Below, piece by piece: positions 1-5,336 of a stretch of DNA of 8,386 nucleotides. The translations under genes and the position numbers were made by a program. The stretch is taken from assembly GCA_016763255.1 (NCBI GenBank), contig JAESUA010000364.1, positions 1 to 8,386 on the forward strand, given 5' to 3'. The notes under the pieces were generated by a model. The model was given only the letters and a program-made list of their open reading frames with translations, was not told where the DNA came from and searched no databases. How positions within the stretch are numbered: position 1 is the stretch's first letter; every line of letters begins with the position of its first letter. Source of the stretch: Magnetovibrio sp. (GTDB lineage: Bacteria > Pseudomonadota > Alphaproteobacteria > Rhodospirillales > Magnetovibrionaceae).

Positions 1-36
1 ACTCATGTTGATGGCGGCGCTGTATGTGGAATTGAA

Positions 37-77
37 CCCCAAAAGGGCCTCCGTAACGGAGGCCCTTTTGGGGTTTG
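37..77. terminator. Strong bidirectional Rho-independent terminator hairpin
   Basis: A perfect 17-bp stem is formed by CCCCAAAAGGGCCTCCG (37-53) and its exact complement (57-73) around a TAA loop. A35 and A36 can also pair with T74 and T75. The GC core (GGGCCTCCG) is flanked by AAAA on the left and TTTT on the right, so the hairpin can work in either direction. It most likely ends transcription of a gene left of the window and insulates the aor leader. No coding sequence is recognisable in bases 1-36. Confidence 0.85.
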
Positions 78-90
78 GGAGGGTAACTCA

Positions 91-116
91 TCATATAATT
101 AAATATACATATCGAT
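91..116. promoter_or_regulatory. Candidate ModE (Mo-box) site overlapping a TATAAT element
   Basis: The right half, TACATATCGAT (106-116), reads ATCGATATGTA on the other strand. That differs at one defined position from the ModE half-site consensus ATCGNTATATA as I remember it. The left half (91-99) keeps only the TATA core, with the canonical 6-base spacing (100-105). TATAAT at 94-99 is a perfect -10 hexamer, but no good -35 lies upstream, because that position falls inside the terminator stem. The presence of a ModE-type regulator in the operon makes the site plausible. The imperfect left half and the ~455-base distance to aorA weaken it. Confidence 0.35.
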
Positions 117-215
117 TGTGGTTACAATTTGATGAACTCGGAAATCTTTGTGAATAATCAAAAGCGTGGATTGAGTGAGCTCTCACCATGATCATCGTGT
201 TTTTTTCCCAAGGAC

Positions 216-235
216 CTCACCTCACCGCACCTCAC
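216..235. repeat. Tandem CTCAC pentamer array
   Basis: Four head-to-tail 5-base units read CTCAC, CTCAC, CGCAC, CTCAC, i.e. three exact copies and one with a single mismatch. Further copies of the same pentamer occur nearby in both orientations: GTGAG at 175-179, CTCAC at 182-186, GTGAG at 286-290 and CTCAC at 456-460. The clustering suggests a protein-binding array or a slippage product. No known regulator is assigned. Confidence 0.5.
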
Positions 236-355
236 CTTCATGCAGGTGTATTCATCGCTTTCTAAGTGACCCCTGCACTCATGGAGTGAGTATCTCGGGC
301 AATGGGCGAAGTTCAATAAAGAGGCTTGCACCAAGGCCTAAGAATGGGGTTCAAT

Positions 356-371
356 ATTGACCAAGCTCAAT
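356..371. promoter_or_regulatory. FNR/CRP-family-like dyad upstream of aorA
   Basis: ATTGA-N6-TCAAT is a perfect inverted repeat. Read as an FNR box it is TTGAC-CAAG-CTCAA, matching 8 of 10 defined bases of TTGAT-N4-ATCAA with symmetric deviations. Anaerobic activation would suit an oxygen-sensitive tungsten enzyme. A second, weaker match (TTGTG-AATA-ATCAA, right half perfect) lies at 148-161. No -10 element sits at the ideal class II distance, so the assignment is tentative. Confidence 0.35.
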
Positions 372-558
372 GTCTAAAAAAATGAGCAGTTGCGGGAGGA
401 TATGAAATTTCGGAACAGAGGCCGGGGTTTCATAAAATATTGAGATACACAGGCGCTCACCATTGGGCTGCTTTGGTGTTTGCTGTTCCCTTTCCGTGGC
501 CGAAATTCAATTCACAAGCTTGGTGCGTGTTTCATGCGTTTTGGGCTGTGTCCAATTT

Positions 559-565
559 AGGGAGG
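559..565 (+). promoter_or_regulatory. Ribosome binding site fixing the aorA start
   Basis: AGGGAGG lies 5 bases before the ATG at 571. The reading frame is open upstream to about 463, but that stretch has no ribosome site and reads as low-grade sequence. This site therefore selects 571 as the true start. Confidence 0.85.
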
Positions 566-570
566 TGCTA

Positions 571-1047
571 ATGGAAAAAGCTTTGCTTCTTGATGCCGGA
601 AAATGTACCGGCTGCGAACAGTGCGAGATTGCCTGTTCGATGATCAAAGAAGGGGTGTCCAACCCCGCGAAGTCTCGTATTAAGGTTTTTAATTTTCACG
701 ATGAAGGCCGTTTTGTGCCGTACACGTGCACCCAGTGTGACGATGCCTGGTGCCAGCAAGCGTGCCCTGTGGATGCCATTTCCTTAGCCCCGACCGGTGC
801 CAAGGTTGTGTCCGACGCACTGTGCGTGGGCTGCAAGGTGTGCACCATCGCATGCCCGTTCGGCACCATTAATTACAACCCATCCAGCGGCAAGGTCATC
901 AAATGCGATCTGTGCGGTGGCGACCCGGCCTGTGCGAAAGCCTGTCCGACCGGTGCCATCACCTGGGTTGATGCATCCGCGACCGGTTATGAAAAAATGA
1001 AATCCTGGGCCCAGGCGACCGACGCCGGCCAACAGGCCAACGCTTAA
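571..1047 (+). CDS. aorA: Ferredoxin-type Fe-S subunit of aldehyde oxidoreductase (AorA)
   Basis: This 158-residue, 16-cysteine polyferredoxin should carry four [4Fe-4S] clusters. The cysteines fall in ordered groups: C12-x2-C15-x2-C18-x3-C22; C53-x2-C56-x4-C61-x3-C65-P; C85-x2-C88-x2-C91-x3-C95-P; and C112-x2-C115-x5-C121-x3-C125-P. The fold belongs to the DmsB/HycB-like electron-transfer subunits. It has no signal peptide or membrane segment, so it is cytoplasmic. Directly followed by a tungsten AOR catalytic gene (15-base gap), it matches the AorA subunit of the Aromatoleum-type AorABC enzyme, which wires the catalytic subunit to the FAD subunit. The start at 571 is set by an AGGGAGG site. 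As a family-level alternative it could serve another oxidoreductase, but the operon context argues strongly for AOR. Confidence 0.9.
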   Translation: MEKALLLDAGKCTGCEQCEIACSMIKEGVSNPAKSRIKVFNFHDEGRFVPYTCTQCDDAWCQQACPVDAISLAPTGAKVVSDALCVGCKVCTIACPFGTINYNPSSGKVIKCDLCGGDPACAKACPTGAITWVDASATGYEKMKSWAQATDAGQQANA

Positions 1048-1062
1048 ACGGAGGGTACGCAT

Positions 1063-2910
1063 ATGTCATGGGCTAAACGAATTCTCCGCGTGAACCTCAC
1101 CGCAGGCACGTGTAAAGAAGAGCCACTCAATATGGAGTGGGCCAATCAGTATCTAGGTCAGCGTGGTCTGGCGACCAAGTATTTGACCGAAGAAATCGAC
1201 CCCAAGGTCGATCCGCTGTCACCCGACAACAAAATGATCATCGCCACCGGTCCGCTGACCGGCACCGCGGCTTCAACCAGTGCACGCTGGTCGGTGATCA
1301 CCAAGGGTGCTTTGACCGGTGCGATCGCGTGTTCAAATTCCGGTGGCTTTTTCGGCGCTGAGCTGAAATTCGCCGGATGGGACATGATCATTTTTGAGGG
1401 CAAGTCACCCAAGCCAGTGTATCTGCTGGTGCAAGATGACGAAGCCAAGCTGATCGATGCTTCCAATTATTGGGGACGCTCGGTTTGGGAAACGGAAAAA
1501 GGCCTCAAGGCTGAACACCAAGACCCGCAGTTGCGTGTTGCCTCAATCGGTGTGGCCGGTGAAGTCGGCGTTAAATACGCCGGTGTGATCAACGATCTTC
1601 ATCGCGCCGCCGGACGTTCCGGGGTGGGCACCGTGATGGGCTCCAAAAATCTTAAGGCCATTGCCGTGCGCGGTACCTTGGGCGTTGCGGTCAATGATCC
1701 CGAAGCCTTCTTGAAGGCGACCAATGAAGCCAAGGCCGTGTTGGCCGAAAACGGCGTGACCGGTGAAGGCCTGTCCGCATTGGGCACCCAGGTGTTGATG
1801 AACGTGATCAACGAATCCGGTGCGCTGCCAACCCGCAATCATCGTGACATTCAGTTTGAATCGGCGTCGGATATCTCCGGCGAAGCGATGCTGGAACCAC
1901 GCCGGTCTGATGGCAAACCCAATCTGACGCGCAACGGTGCGTGCTTTGGTTGCACCATCGCCTGCGGGCGTATCTCGACCATCGATCCGACCCACTATAC
2001 GGTCAAGGATCGCGAGCAGTACCAAATGGCGTCCGGCGGATTGGAATATGAAGCCGCCTGGGCGTTGGGTGCGGCCACCGGGATCAAAGACATCGATGCC
2101 CTGACATTCGCCAACTTCATCTGCAACGAACAAGGCTTTGATCCGATTTCGTTCGGTGCCACCGTCGGTGCGGCGATGGAATTGTTCGAGATGGGGGTCA
2201 TCACCACCAAAGAAACCGATGGCCTGGATCTCACTTGGGGCAATGCCGAAGCGCTCACCACTTTGGCCGAATTGACCGGTCGGGGCGAAGGATTCGGTGC
2301 TGAAATCGGTTTGGGCTCCAAGCGTTTGACCGAAAAATACGGTCATCCCGAACTGTCCATGTCGGTCAAAGGCCAGGAATTCCCGGCCTATGATGCACGC
2401 GGCATCCAGGGTATGGGCTTGACCTACGCCACCTCTAACCGTGGGGCTTGTCATCTGCGCAGCTACACGGTGGCGTCCGAAATCCTCGGCATTCCGGAAA
2501 AAACCGATCCGTTGTCATCCGATGGCAAGGCGGGTTTGGTCATTGCCTTCCAAGATGCCACCGGGGCGGTGGACAGCGCCGGGTTGTGCGTGTTCACCAC
2601 CTTTGCGTGGTCCATGGACAACATTGCGCCGCAAATCGACGCGGCGCTCGAAGGCGACTGGTCGGTTGAACGGCTGCTGGAAATCGGCGAACGCATCTGG
2701 AACTTGGAGCGCAAGTTCAACATGGATGCGGGCTTCACCGGCAAGGACGATACCTTGCCCAAGCGTCTGTTGAAAGATGCGGCCAAAACCGGACCCGCCA
2801 AAGGCAAGGTCAGCGAACTGGGTAAGATGCTGCCGGAGTACTATGCACTTCGCGGCTGGACACCAGATGGTGTGCCCACCAACGAAACCCTGGACCGTCT
2901 CGTTCTCTAG
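1063..2910 (+). CDS. aorB: Tungsten-containing aldehyde:ferredoxin oxidoreductase, catalytic subunit
   Basis: This 615-residue protein is close to the usual AOR length of about 600. It oxidises aldehydes to carboxylic acids (reversibly in this family) at a tungsto-bispterin site with one [4Fe-4S] cluster. The cluster ligands are visible as C294-x2-C297-x3-C301 plus C509, the last within DSAGLC (504-509), which also matches the second pterin-binding motif. The first pterin motif appears as N355-x-x-G-F-D360, with Asn where archaeal enzymes have Asp. The YEAAW segment (329-333) and the ACHLR segment with H464 fit the positions of the active-site Glu and His of the Pyrococcus enzyme. The N-terminal domain shows the family pattern ATGPLTG...SARWSVITKGALTGA...GGFFGAELKFAG. 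The start is preceded by GGAGGG at 1051-1056. Mesophilic AORs of this kind act with AorA and AorC and can couple to NAD+. The physiological aldehyde cannot be read from sequence. Confidence 0.95.
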   Translation: MSWAKRILRVNLTAGTCKEEPLNMEWANQYLGQRGLATKYLTEEIDPKVDPLSPDNKMIIATGPLTGTAASTSARWSVITKGALTGAIACSNSGGFFGAELKFAGWDMIIFEGKSPKPVYLLVQDDEAKLIDASNYWGRSVWETEKGLKAEHQDPQLRVASIGVAGEVGVKYAGVINDLHRAAGRSGVGTVMGSKNLKAIAVRGTLGVAVNDPEAFLKATNEAKAVLAENGVTGEGLSALGTQVLMNVINESGALPTRNHRDIQFESASDISGEAMLEPRRSDGKPNLTRNGACFGCTIACGRISTIDPTHYTVKDREQYQMASGGLEYEAAWALGAATGIKDIDALTFANFICNEQGFDPISFGATVGAAMELFEMGVITTKETDGLDLTWGNAEALTTLAELTGRGEGFGAEIGLGSKRLTEKYGHPELSMSVKGQEFPAYDARGIQGMGLTYATSNRGACHLRSYTVASEILGIPEKTDPLSSDGKAGLVIAFQDATGAVDSAGLCVFTTFAWSMDNIAPQIDAALEGDWSVERLLEIGERIWNLERKFNMDAGFTGKDDTLPKRLLKDAAKTGPAKGKVSELGKMLPEYYALRGWTPDGVPTNETLDRLVL

Positions 2911-2912
2911 AG

Positions 2913-2950
2913 CGCGAGCCAAGTTCTACGTTCAGGCTTTTTTCATCGCG
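2913..2950 (+). other. Short stem-loop structure after aorB
   Basis: CGCGA (2913-2917) can pair with TCGCG (2946-2950), or alternatively AGCC (2917-2920) with GGCT (2935-2938) followed by a six-T run (2938-2943). The stems are short and the loop long, so on its own it is weak. It sits directly upstream of a much stronger hairpin and may form one structured intercistronic region with it. Confidence 0.35.
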
Positions 2951-2951
2951 G

Positions 2952-2992
2952 CCCCGTCTGTCTGAGAGGACGGGCGGGGTCTCGATTTTTTT
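2952..2992 (+). terminator. Intra-operon hairpin between aorB and aorC
   Basis: An 11-bp stem (2952-2962 with 2969-2979; nine Watson-Crick and two G-U pairs) closes a six-base TGAGAG loop. A run of seven T (2986-2992) follows after six bases. This is a good hairpin, but the T run is slightly displaced, so it may be a partial terminator, an RNA-processing or 3'-stabilising element, or an attenuator. It sits in the only large gap of the operon, 118 bases between aorB and aorC. I see no convincing promoter between it and aorC, so leakage through it probably sets aorC levels below aorAB. Confidence 0.6.
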
Positions 2993-3028
2993 AAAGAGTG
3001 TTTTCGTGGGGCGTATTGGGAGGAAATT

Positions 3029-4258
3029 ATGAAGTATGTCATTCTCGGTGCCGGTCCGGCTGGCGTTATTGCCGCCGAAAACCTGCGCAAGGCGGATCCT
3101 GAAGGACACGTCACTTTGGTTGGTGGCGAAGCCGAACCACCCTATTCACGCATGGCTATCCCTTACCTTTTGACCGGTAAAATTGATGCCCAAGGCACAT
3201 ACTTGCGCAAGACCGATGGCCATTATGAAAATCTTGGCATCGAATACATGCAAGGCATGGCGACCAAGGTTGACCCGGACAACGGAACCGTCACACTTGA
3301 TGACGGTCATCAGCTTGGTTATGACAAATTACTGGTGGCCACCGGGGCAACACCGGTCACGCCGCCGGTATCGGGCCTGAACTTGGACGGTGTACACCAT
3401 TGCTGGACCCTGCAAGATGCCGCCAACATTGCGGCGCGTGCCAAGTCCGGATCGAACGTGGTGTTGATGGGTGCCGGTTTCATCGGCTGTATTATTTTGG
3501 AAAGCTTGGTGAAACGCGGCGTCAACCTCACCGTGGTTGAAGCCGAAGACCGGGTGATCTCCAAGATGATGGACACCACCGGTGGCAACATGTTGCAACG
3601 CTGGGTCGAAAAGCAGGGTGTCACCTTTAAAATGTGCACCAAGATCACCGCCGTGGCCCAAGATGGCGACGCGCTTTTGGTCTCGACCGACAAAGGCGAT
3701 GAGATTGCTGCGGACCTTGTGGTGGTATCGGTGGGGGTGCGCCCCAACACCGATTTCCTGGCCGGGTCGGGGGTGCAAATCCAAAGCGGCGTGTTGGTCA
3801 ATGACCGTTTGCAAACCTCGGTCGAAAATATCTATGCCGCCGGCGACGTGGCCCAAGGCCCAGATTTTGGCGGTGGGTTTCAGGTTCATGCGGTGCAGCC
3901 CACATCGGCTGAACACGGTCGTATCGCGGCCTTGAATATGACCGGTGCAGATGCCAAATACCGCGGCAGCCTGATCATGAACGTGCTTGATACGGTGGGT
4001 TTGATTTCAGCCTCGTTCGGCCATTGGATGGGTGAAGACGATCGTGCGGTGATGGTTGATGAAGACAACTATCGTTACATCAAATTGGCCTTTCAAGACG
4101 ACCACCTGGTCGGTGCGTTGAGCCTGGGCCACACCGATCACATCGGGGTGTTGCGCGGCTTGATTCAAACGCGGGTCAAGTTGGGCGCTTGGAAAGATAA
4201 GTTGAAACAAGACCCCAGTCAGATCGTCGAAGCCTATATCGCCTGCACCCAAGGATAA
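3029..4258 (+). CDS. aorC: FAD/NAD(P)-dependent oxidoreductase subunit of aldehyde oxidoreductase (AorC)
   Basis: This 409-residue flavoprotein is of the two-dinucleotide-fold class that includes ferredoxin/rubredoxin reductases, NADH oxidases and CoA-disulfide reductases. It has an N-terminal FAD motif G7-A-G-P-A-G12, a second GxGxxG at 148-153 (GAGFIG) for NAD(P)H and the FAD-binding AAGD motif at G272-D273. M42, in the SRMAIPY segment, occupies the place of the redox cysteine of Nox and CoA-disulfide reductases. That argues for plain electron transfer rather than disulfide or peroxide chemistry. In the Aromatoleum-type enzyme this subunit passes electrons between the AorA clusters and NAD+. 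The start is fixed by GGGAGG at 3018-3023. The gene follows a strong hairpin, unlike the other close-packed genes of the operon. Function in the complex is inferred from context and family. Confidence 0.88.
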   Translation: MKYVILGAGPAGVIAAENLRKADPEGHVTLVGGEAEPPYSRMAIPYLLTGKIDAQGTYLRKTDGHYENLGIEYMQGMATKVDPDNGTVTLDDGHQLGYDKLLVATGATPVTPPVSGLNLDGVHHCWTLQDAANIAARAKSGSNVVLMGAGFIGCIILESLVKRGVNLTVVEAEDRVISKMMDTTGGNMLQRWVEKQGVTFKMCTKITAVAQDGDALLVSTDKGDEIAADLVVVSVGVRPNTDFLAGSGVQIQSGVLVNDRLQTSVENIYAAGDVAQGPDFGGGFQVHAVQPTSAEHGRIAALNMTGADAKYRGSLIMNVLDTVGLISASFGHWMGEDDRAVMVDEDNYRYIKLAFQDDHLVGALSLGHTDHIGVLRGLIQTRVKLGAWKDKLKQDPSQIVEAYIACTQG

Positions 4259-4273
4259 AACGGGAACCACACT

Positions 4274-4525
4274 TTGCAGATCACCTTGAAGCTGTTCGCC
4301 CTGCTGGATAGATATCTTCCCGACGGGGCGCATAAGAACCAAATCAACATCACCGTGGCCGATGGGGCCACGGTGATGGATGTCATCCAGTCGGTTAACC
4401 TGCCCGCCGAACATTGCCATTTGGTGTTGGTCGAAGGGGTCTATGTCGCACCCAGCGAACGTGACAGCCGGGTCATGAATGAAGGCGAAGCCTTGGCCAT
4501 TTGGCCGCCGGTTGCGGGTGGCTAA
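4274..4525 (+). CDS. MoaD/ThiS-family sulfur carrier protein
   Basis: This is an 83-residue beta-grasp protein that ends in the diagnostic GG (VAGG). Its C-terminal half has the family pattern: LVLVEGVYVAPSE, then GEALAIWPPVAGG. Proteins of this type are adenylated and thiocarboxylated at the terminal glycine and donate sulfur, in MoaD's case to build the dithiolene of molybdopterin. The start is TTG, 7 bases after GGGAA (4262-4266); no in-frame ATG occurs early enough to keep the first beta strand (QITLKLFALLDRYL). A dedicated copy inside an AOR operon, 15 bases after aorC, suggests a role in making or delivering the tungsten pterin cofactor for AorB. MoaD-like genes also occur in the Aromatoleum-type AOR cluster as I recall. 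It could instead be the cell's general MoaD, which cannot be decided without the rest of the genome. Confidence 0.85.
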   Translation: MQITLKLFALLDRYLPDGAHKNQINITVADGATVMDVIQSVNLPAEHCHLVLVEGVYVAPSERDSRVMNEGEALAIWPPVAGG

Positions 4526-4532
4526 CGTCACG

Positions 4533-4814
4533 ATGAAACATTCCAAACAAATGGCTTTGACCACCAAGATGTTTTTGGACTCGTTGCCGAGGGCCTTGGA
4601 TAGTGACGCTTATAGCTGGGACGGCAAAGTTGCGCGGTTGGACCAAGACGGTCGCAGCTTCACCATCACTTTTGAAGAACAACCCAGTTTTGCCTTGGGC
4701 GGATTTTCCATTCCCCGCGCCGATGTGACCTTGGAACTGTCTGGCTATACCGACGTCGAGGCCGAGGTCGCCCTGAAGCGGTTCGATCGCTATTTCCATC
4801 GGGGTGGTGGTTGA
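4533..4814 (+). CDS. Unrecognised small operon protein with GGG C-terminus
   Basis: I do not recognise this 93-residue protein. It begins MKHSKQMALTTK, has an alternating hydrophobic middle that looks like several beta strands (KVARLDQDGRSFTITFEE, then DVTLELSGY), and ends in a short helix followed by FDRYFHRGGG. It has no cysteines, no signal peptide and no membrane segment. ATG 4533 is 7 bases after the MoaD-like stop. A GTG at 4518 that overlaps that gene, or an ATG at 4551, are possible alternative starts, and none has a good ribosome site. Its coding-like composition and tight packing between the MoaD-like and ModE-like genes support a real gene. A role in cofactor synthesis or AOR maturation is inference from position. 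The terminal glycines recall sulfur carriers but may be coincidence. Confidence 0.7.
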   Translation: MKHSKQMALTTKMFLDSLPRALDSDAYSWDGKVARLDQDGRSFTITFEEQPSFALGGFSIPRADVTLELSGYTDVEAEVALKRFDRYFHRGGG

Positions 4815-4828
4815 GCTATCGTCTCCTC

Positions 4829-5218
4829 ATGACAAAGACCTCAACCACACCCAAAAGCGCCACCCAGAAGAGCCCGCGGGTGCGCATTCAAATCGGTAAA
4901 GCCACGGCCTTGGGCCCGGGCAAGGTCGAACTGTTGCAAGCCATCGACACGCGCGGTTCCATTTCCGGTGCGGCACGCGACATGGGTATGAGCTATCGTC
5001 ATGCTTGGATTTTGGTCGATGCCATGAACGCAGCGTTCACATCCGACCTGGTGGTCACCAGCACCGGCGGCAAAGGTGGCGGCGGGGCGAAAGTCACCGA
5101 ACTGGGTTTTGAAGTGATGAAGCGCTTTCGCACCATGGAAGACAAGGCCGCCAAAAGCGTTGAGGCCGAAGCCTTGGCGTTTGCCAAGTTGCTCAAAGAC
5201 CCCTCTGGTGATGCCTAG
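4829..5218 (+). CDS. Stand-alone ModE-type DNA-binding regulator
   Basis: This 129-residue protein corresponds to the N-terminal winged-helix domain of ModE. The helix-turn-helix (about residues 33-64) reads KVELLQAIDTRGSISGAARD followed by MSYRHAWILVDAMN. It is followed by the wing signature TGGKGGGGA (79-87), which is essentially identical to that of E. coli ModE. The C-terminal molybdate-binding (Mop/TOBE) domains of full-length ModE, normally about 260 residues in all, are absent; the protein ends after one dimerisation-like helix. It therefore cannot sense oxyanion in the usual way and may act with a separate Mop protein or constitutively. As the last gene of the aor operon it is a likely autoregulator of AOR in response to Mo, W or cofactor supply. 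A TTG at 4811 overlapping the previous stop is an alternative start. Confidence 0.85.
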   Translation: MTKTSTTPKSATQKSPRVRIQIGKATALGPGKVELLQAIDTRGSISGAARDMGMSYRHAWILVDAMNAAFTSDLVVTSTGGKGGGGAKVTELGFEVMKRFRTMEDKAAKSVEAEALAFAKLLKDPSGDA

Positions 5219-5267
5219 ATGGTGACGCCTGAGTTTCGGTTTCACAGCGGCCTCACATAAGACATTC

Positions 5268-5296
5268 TTGAAATGCAATTAAAACTATAGTATATA
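5268..5296 (+). promoter_or_regulatory. Sigma70-type promoter for the BchE-like gene
   Basis: TTGAAA (5268-5273) and TATATA (5291-5296) are separated by exactly 17 bases in the most AT-rich patch of this region. This predicts a start near 5303 and a leader of about 34 bases before ATG 5337. The elements match consensus at 5 of 6 positions (-35) and 5 of 6 (-10). This supports independent transcription from the upstream aor operon. Confidence 0.65.
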
Positions 5297-5304
5297 TATT
5301 GCAT
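5273..5304. repeat. Inverted repeat ATGCAAT/ATTGCAT bracketing the promoter
   Basis: Perfect 7-bp arms lie at 5273-5279 and 5298-5304, 18 bases apart and 25 bases centre to centre. The left arm abuts the -35 hexamer and the right arm covers the predicted transcription start. This geometry fits an operator for a dimeric repressor. No regulator family is recognised. Confidence 0.45.
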
Positions 5305-5336
5305 GTAACTCATGAGTGTGCGTTCGGAGCTGTGAC

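Larger units (their letters stand above)
78..570 (+). other. Long non-coding leader upstream of the aor operon
   Basis: About 490 bases carry no convincing gene. The only open frame of note, at 175-360, is rich in Ser, His, Pro and Arg, has no ribosome site and resembles no family I know. The stretch is visibly more AT-rich than the coding regions. It is dense in short symmetric elements: ATTGT-N4-ACAAT at 115-128, GTGAG-N2-CTCAC at 175-186, TGCAGG/CCTGCA arms at 241-246 and 272-277, CACTC-N3-GAGTG at 276-288 and ATTGA-N6-TCAAT at 356-371. This looks like a regulatory region with several binding sites, a structured leader RNA, or both. The transcription start could not be fixed by eye. Confidence 0.6.

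Noticed and set aside
175..360. 61-codon open frame in the aor leader
   Set aside because: It starts at GTG without a ribosome site, its composition is dominated by Ser, His, Arg and Pro from the CTCAC repeats, and it matches no family I know.
402..443. Possible 13-residue leader peptide (MKFRNRGRGFIKY) after GGGAGG
   Set aside because: The ribosome site is only 2 bases from the ATG, no regulatory codon run or attenuator hairpin follows, and a chance origin is likely.
461..490. Possible sigma54 promoter (GG...GC pattern) before aorA
   Set aside because: The GG and GC dinucleotides are not at the required 12-base register, and the flanking consensus is absent.
463..570. N-terminal extension of AorA from an upstream TTG
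   Set aside because: There is no ribosome site, the 36 extra residues are unlike ferredoxins, and a strong AGGGAGG site precedes ATG 571.
1543..2454. 303-codon open frame antisense to aorB
   Set aside because: It is a shadow of the GC-biased third codon positions of aorB. The protein is rich in Gly, His and Phe, with no recognisable domain.
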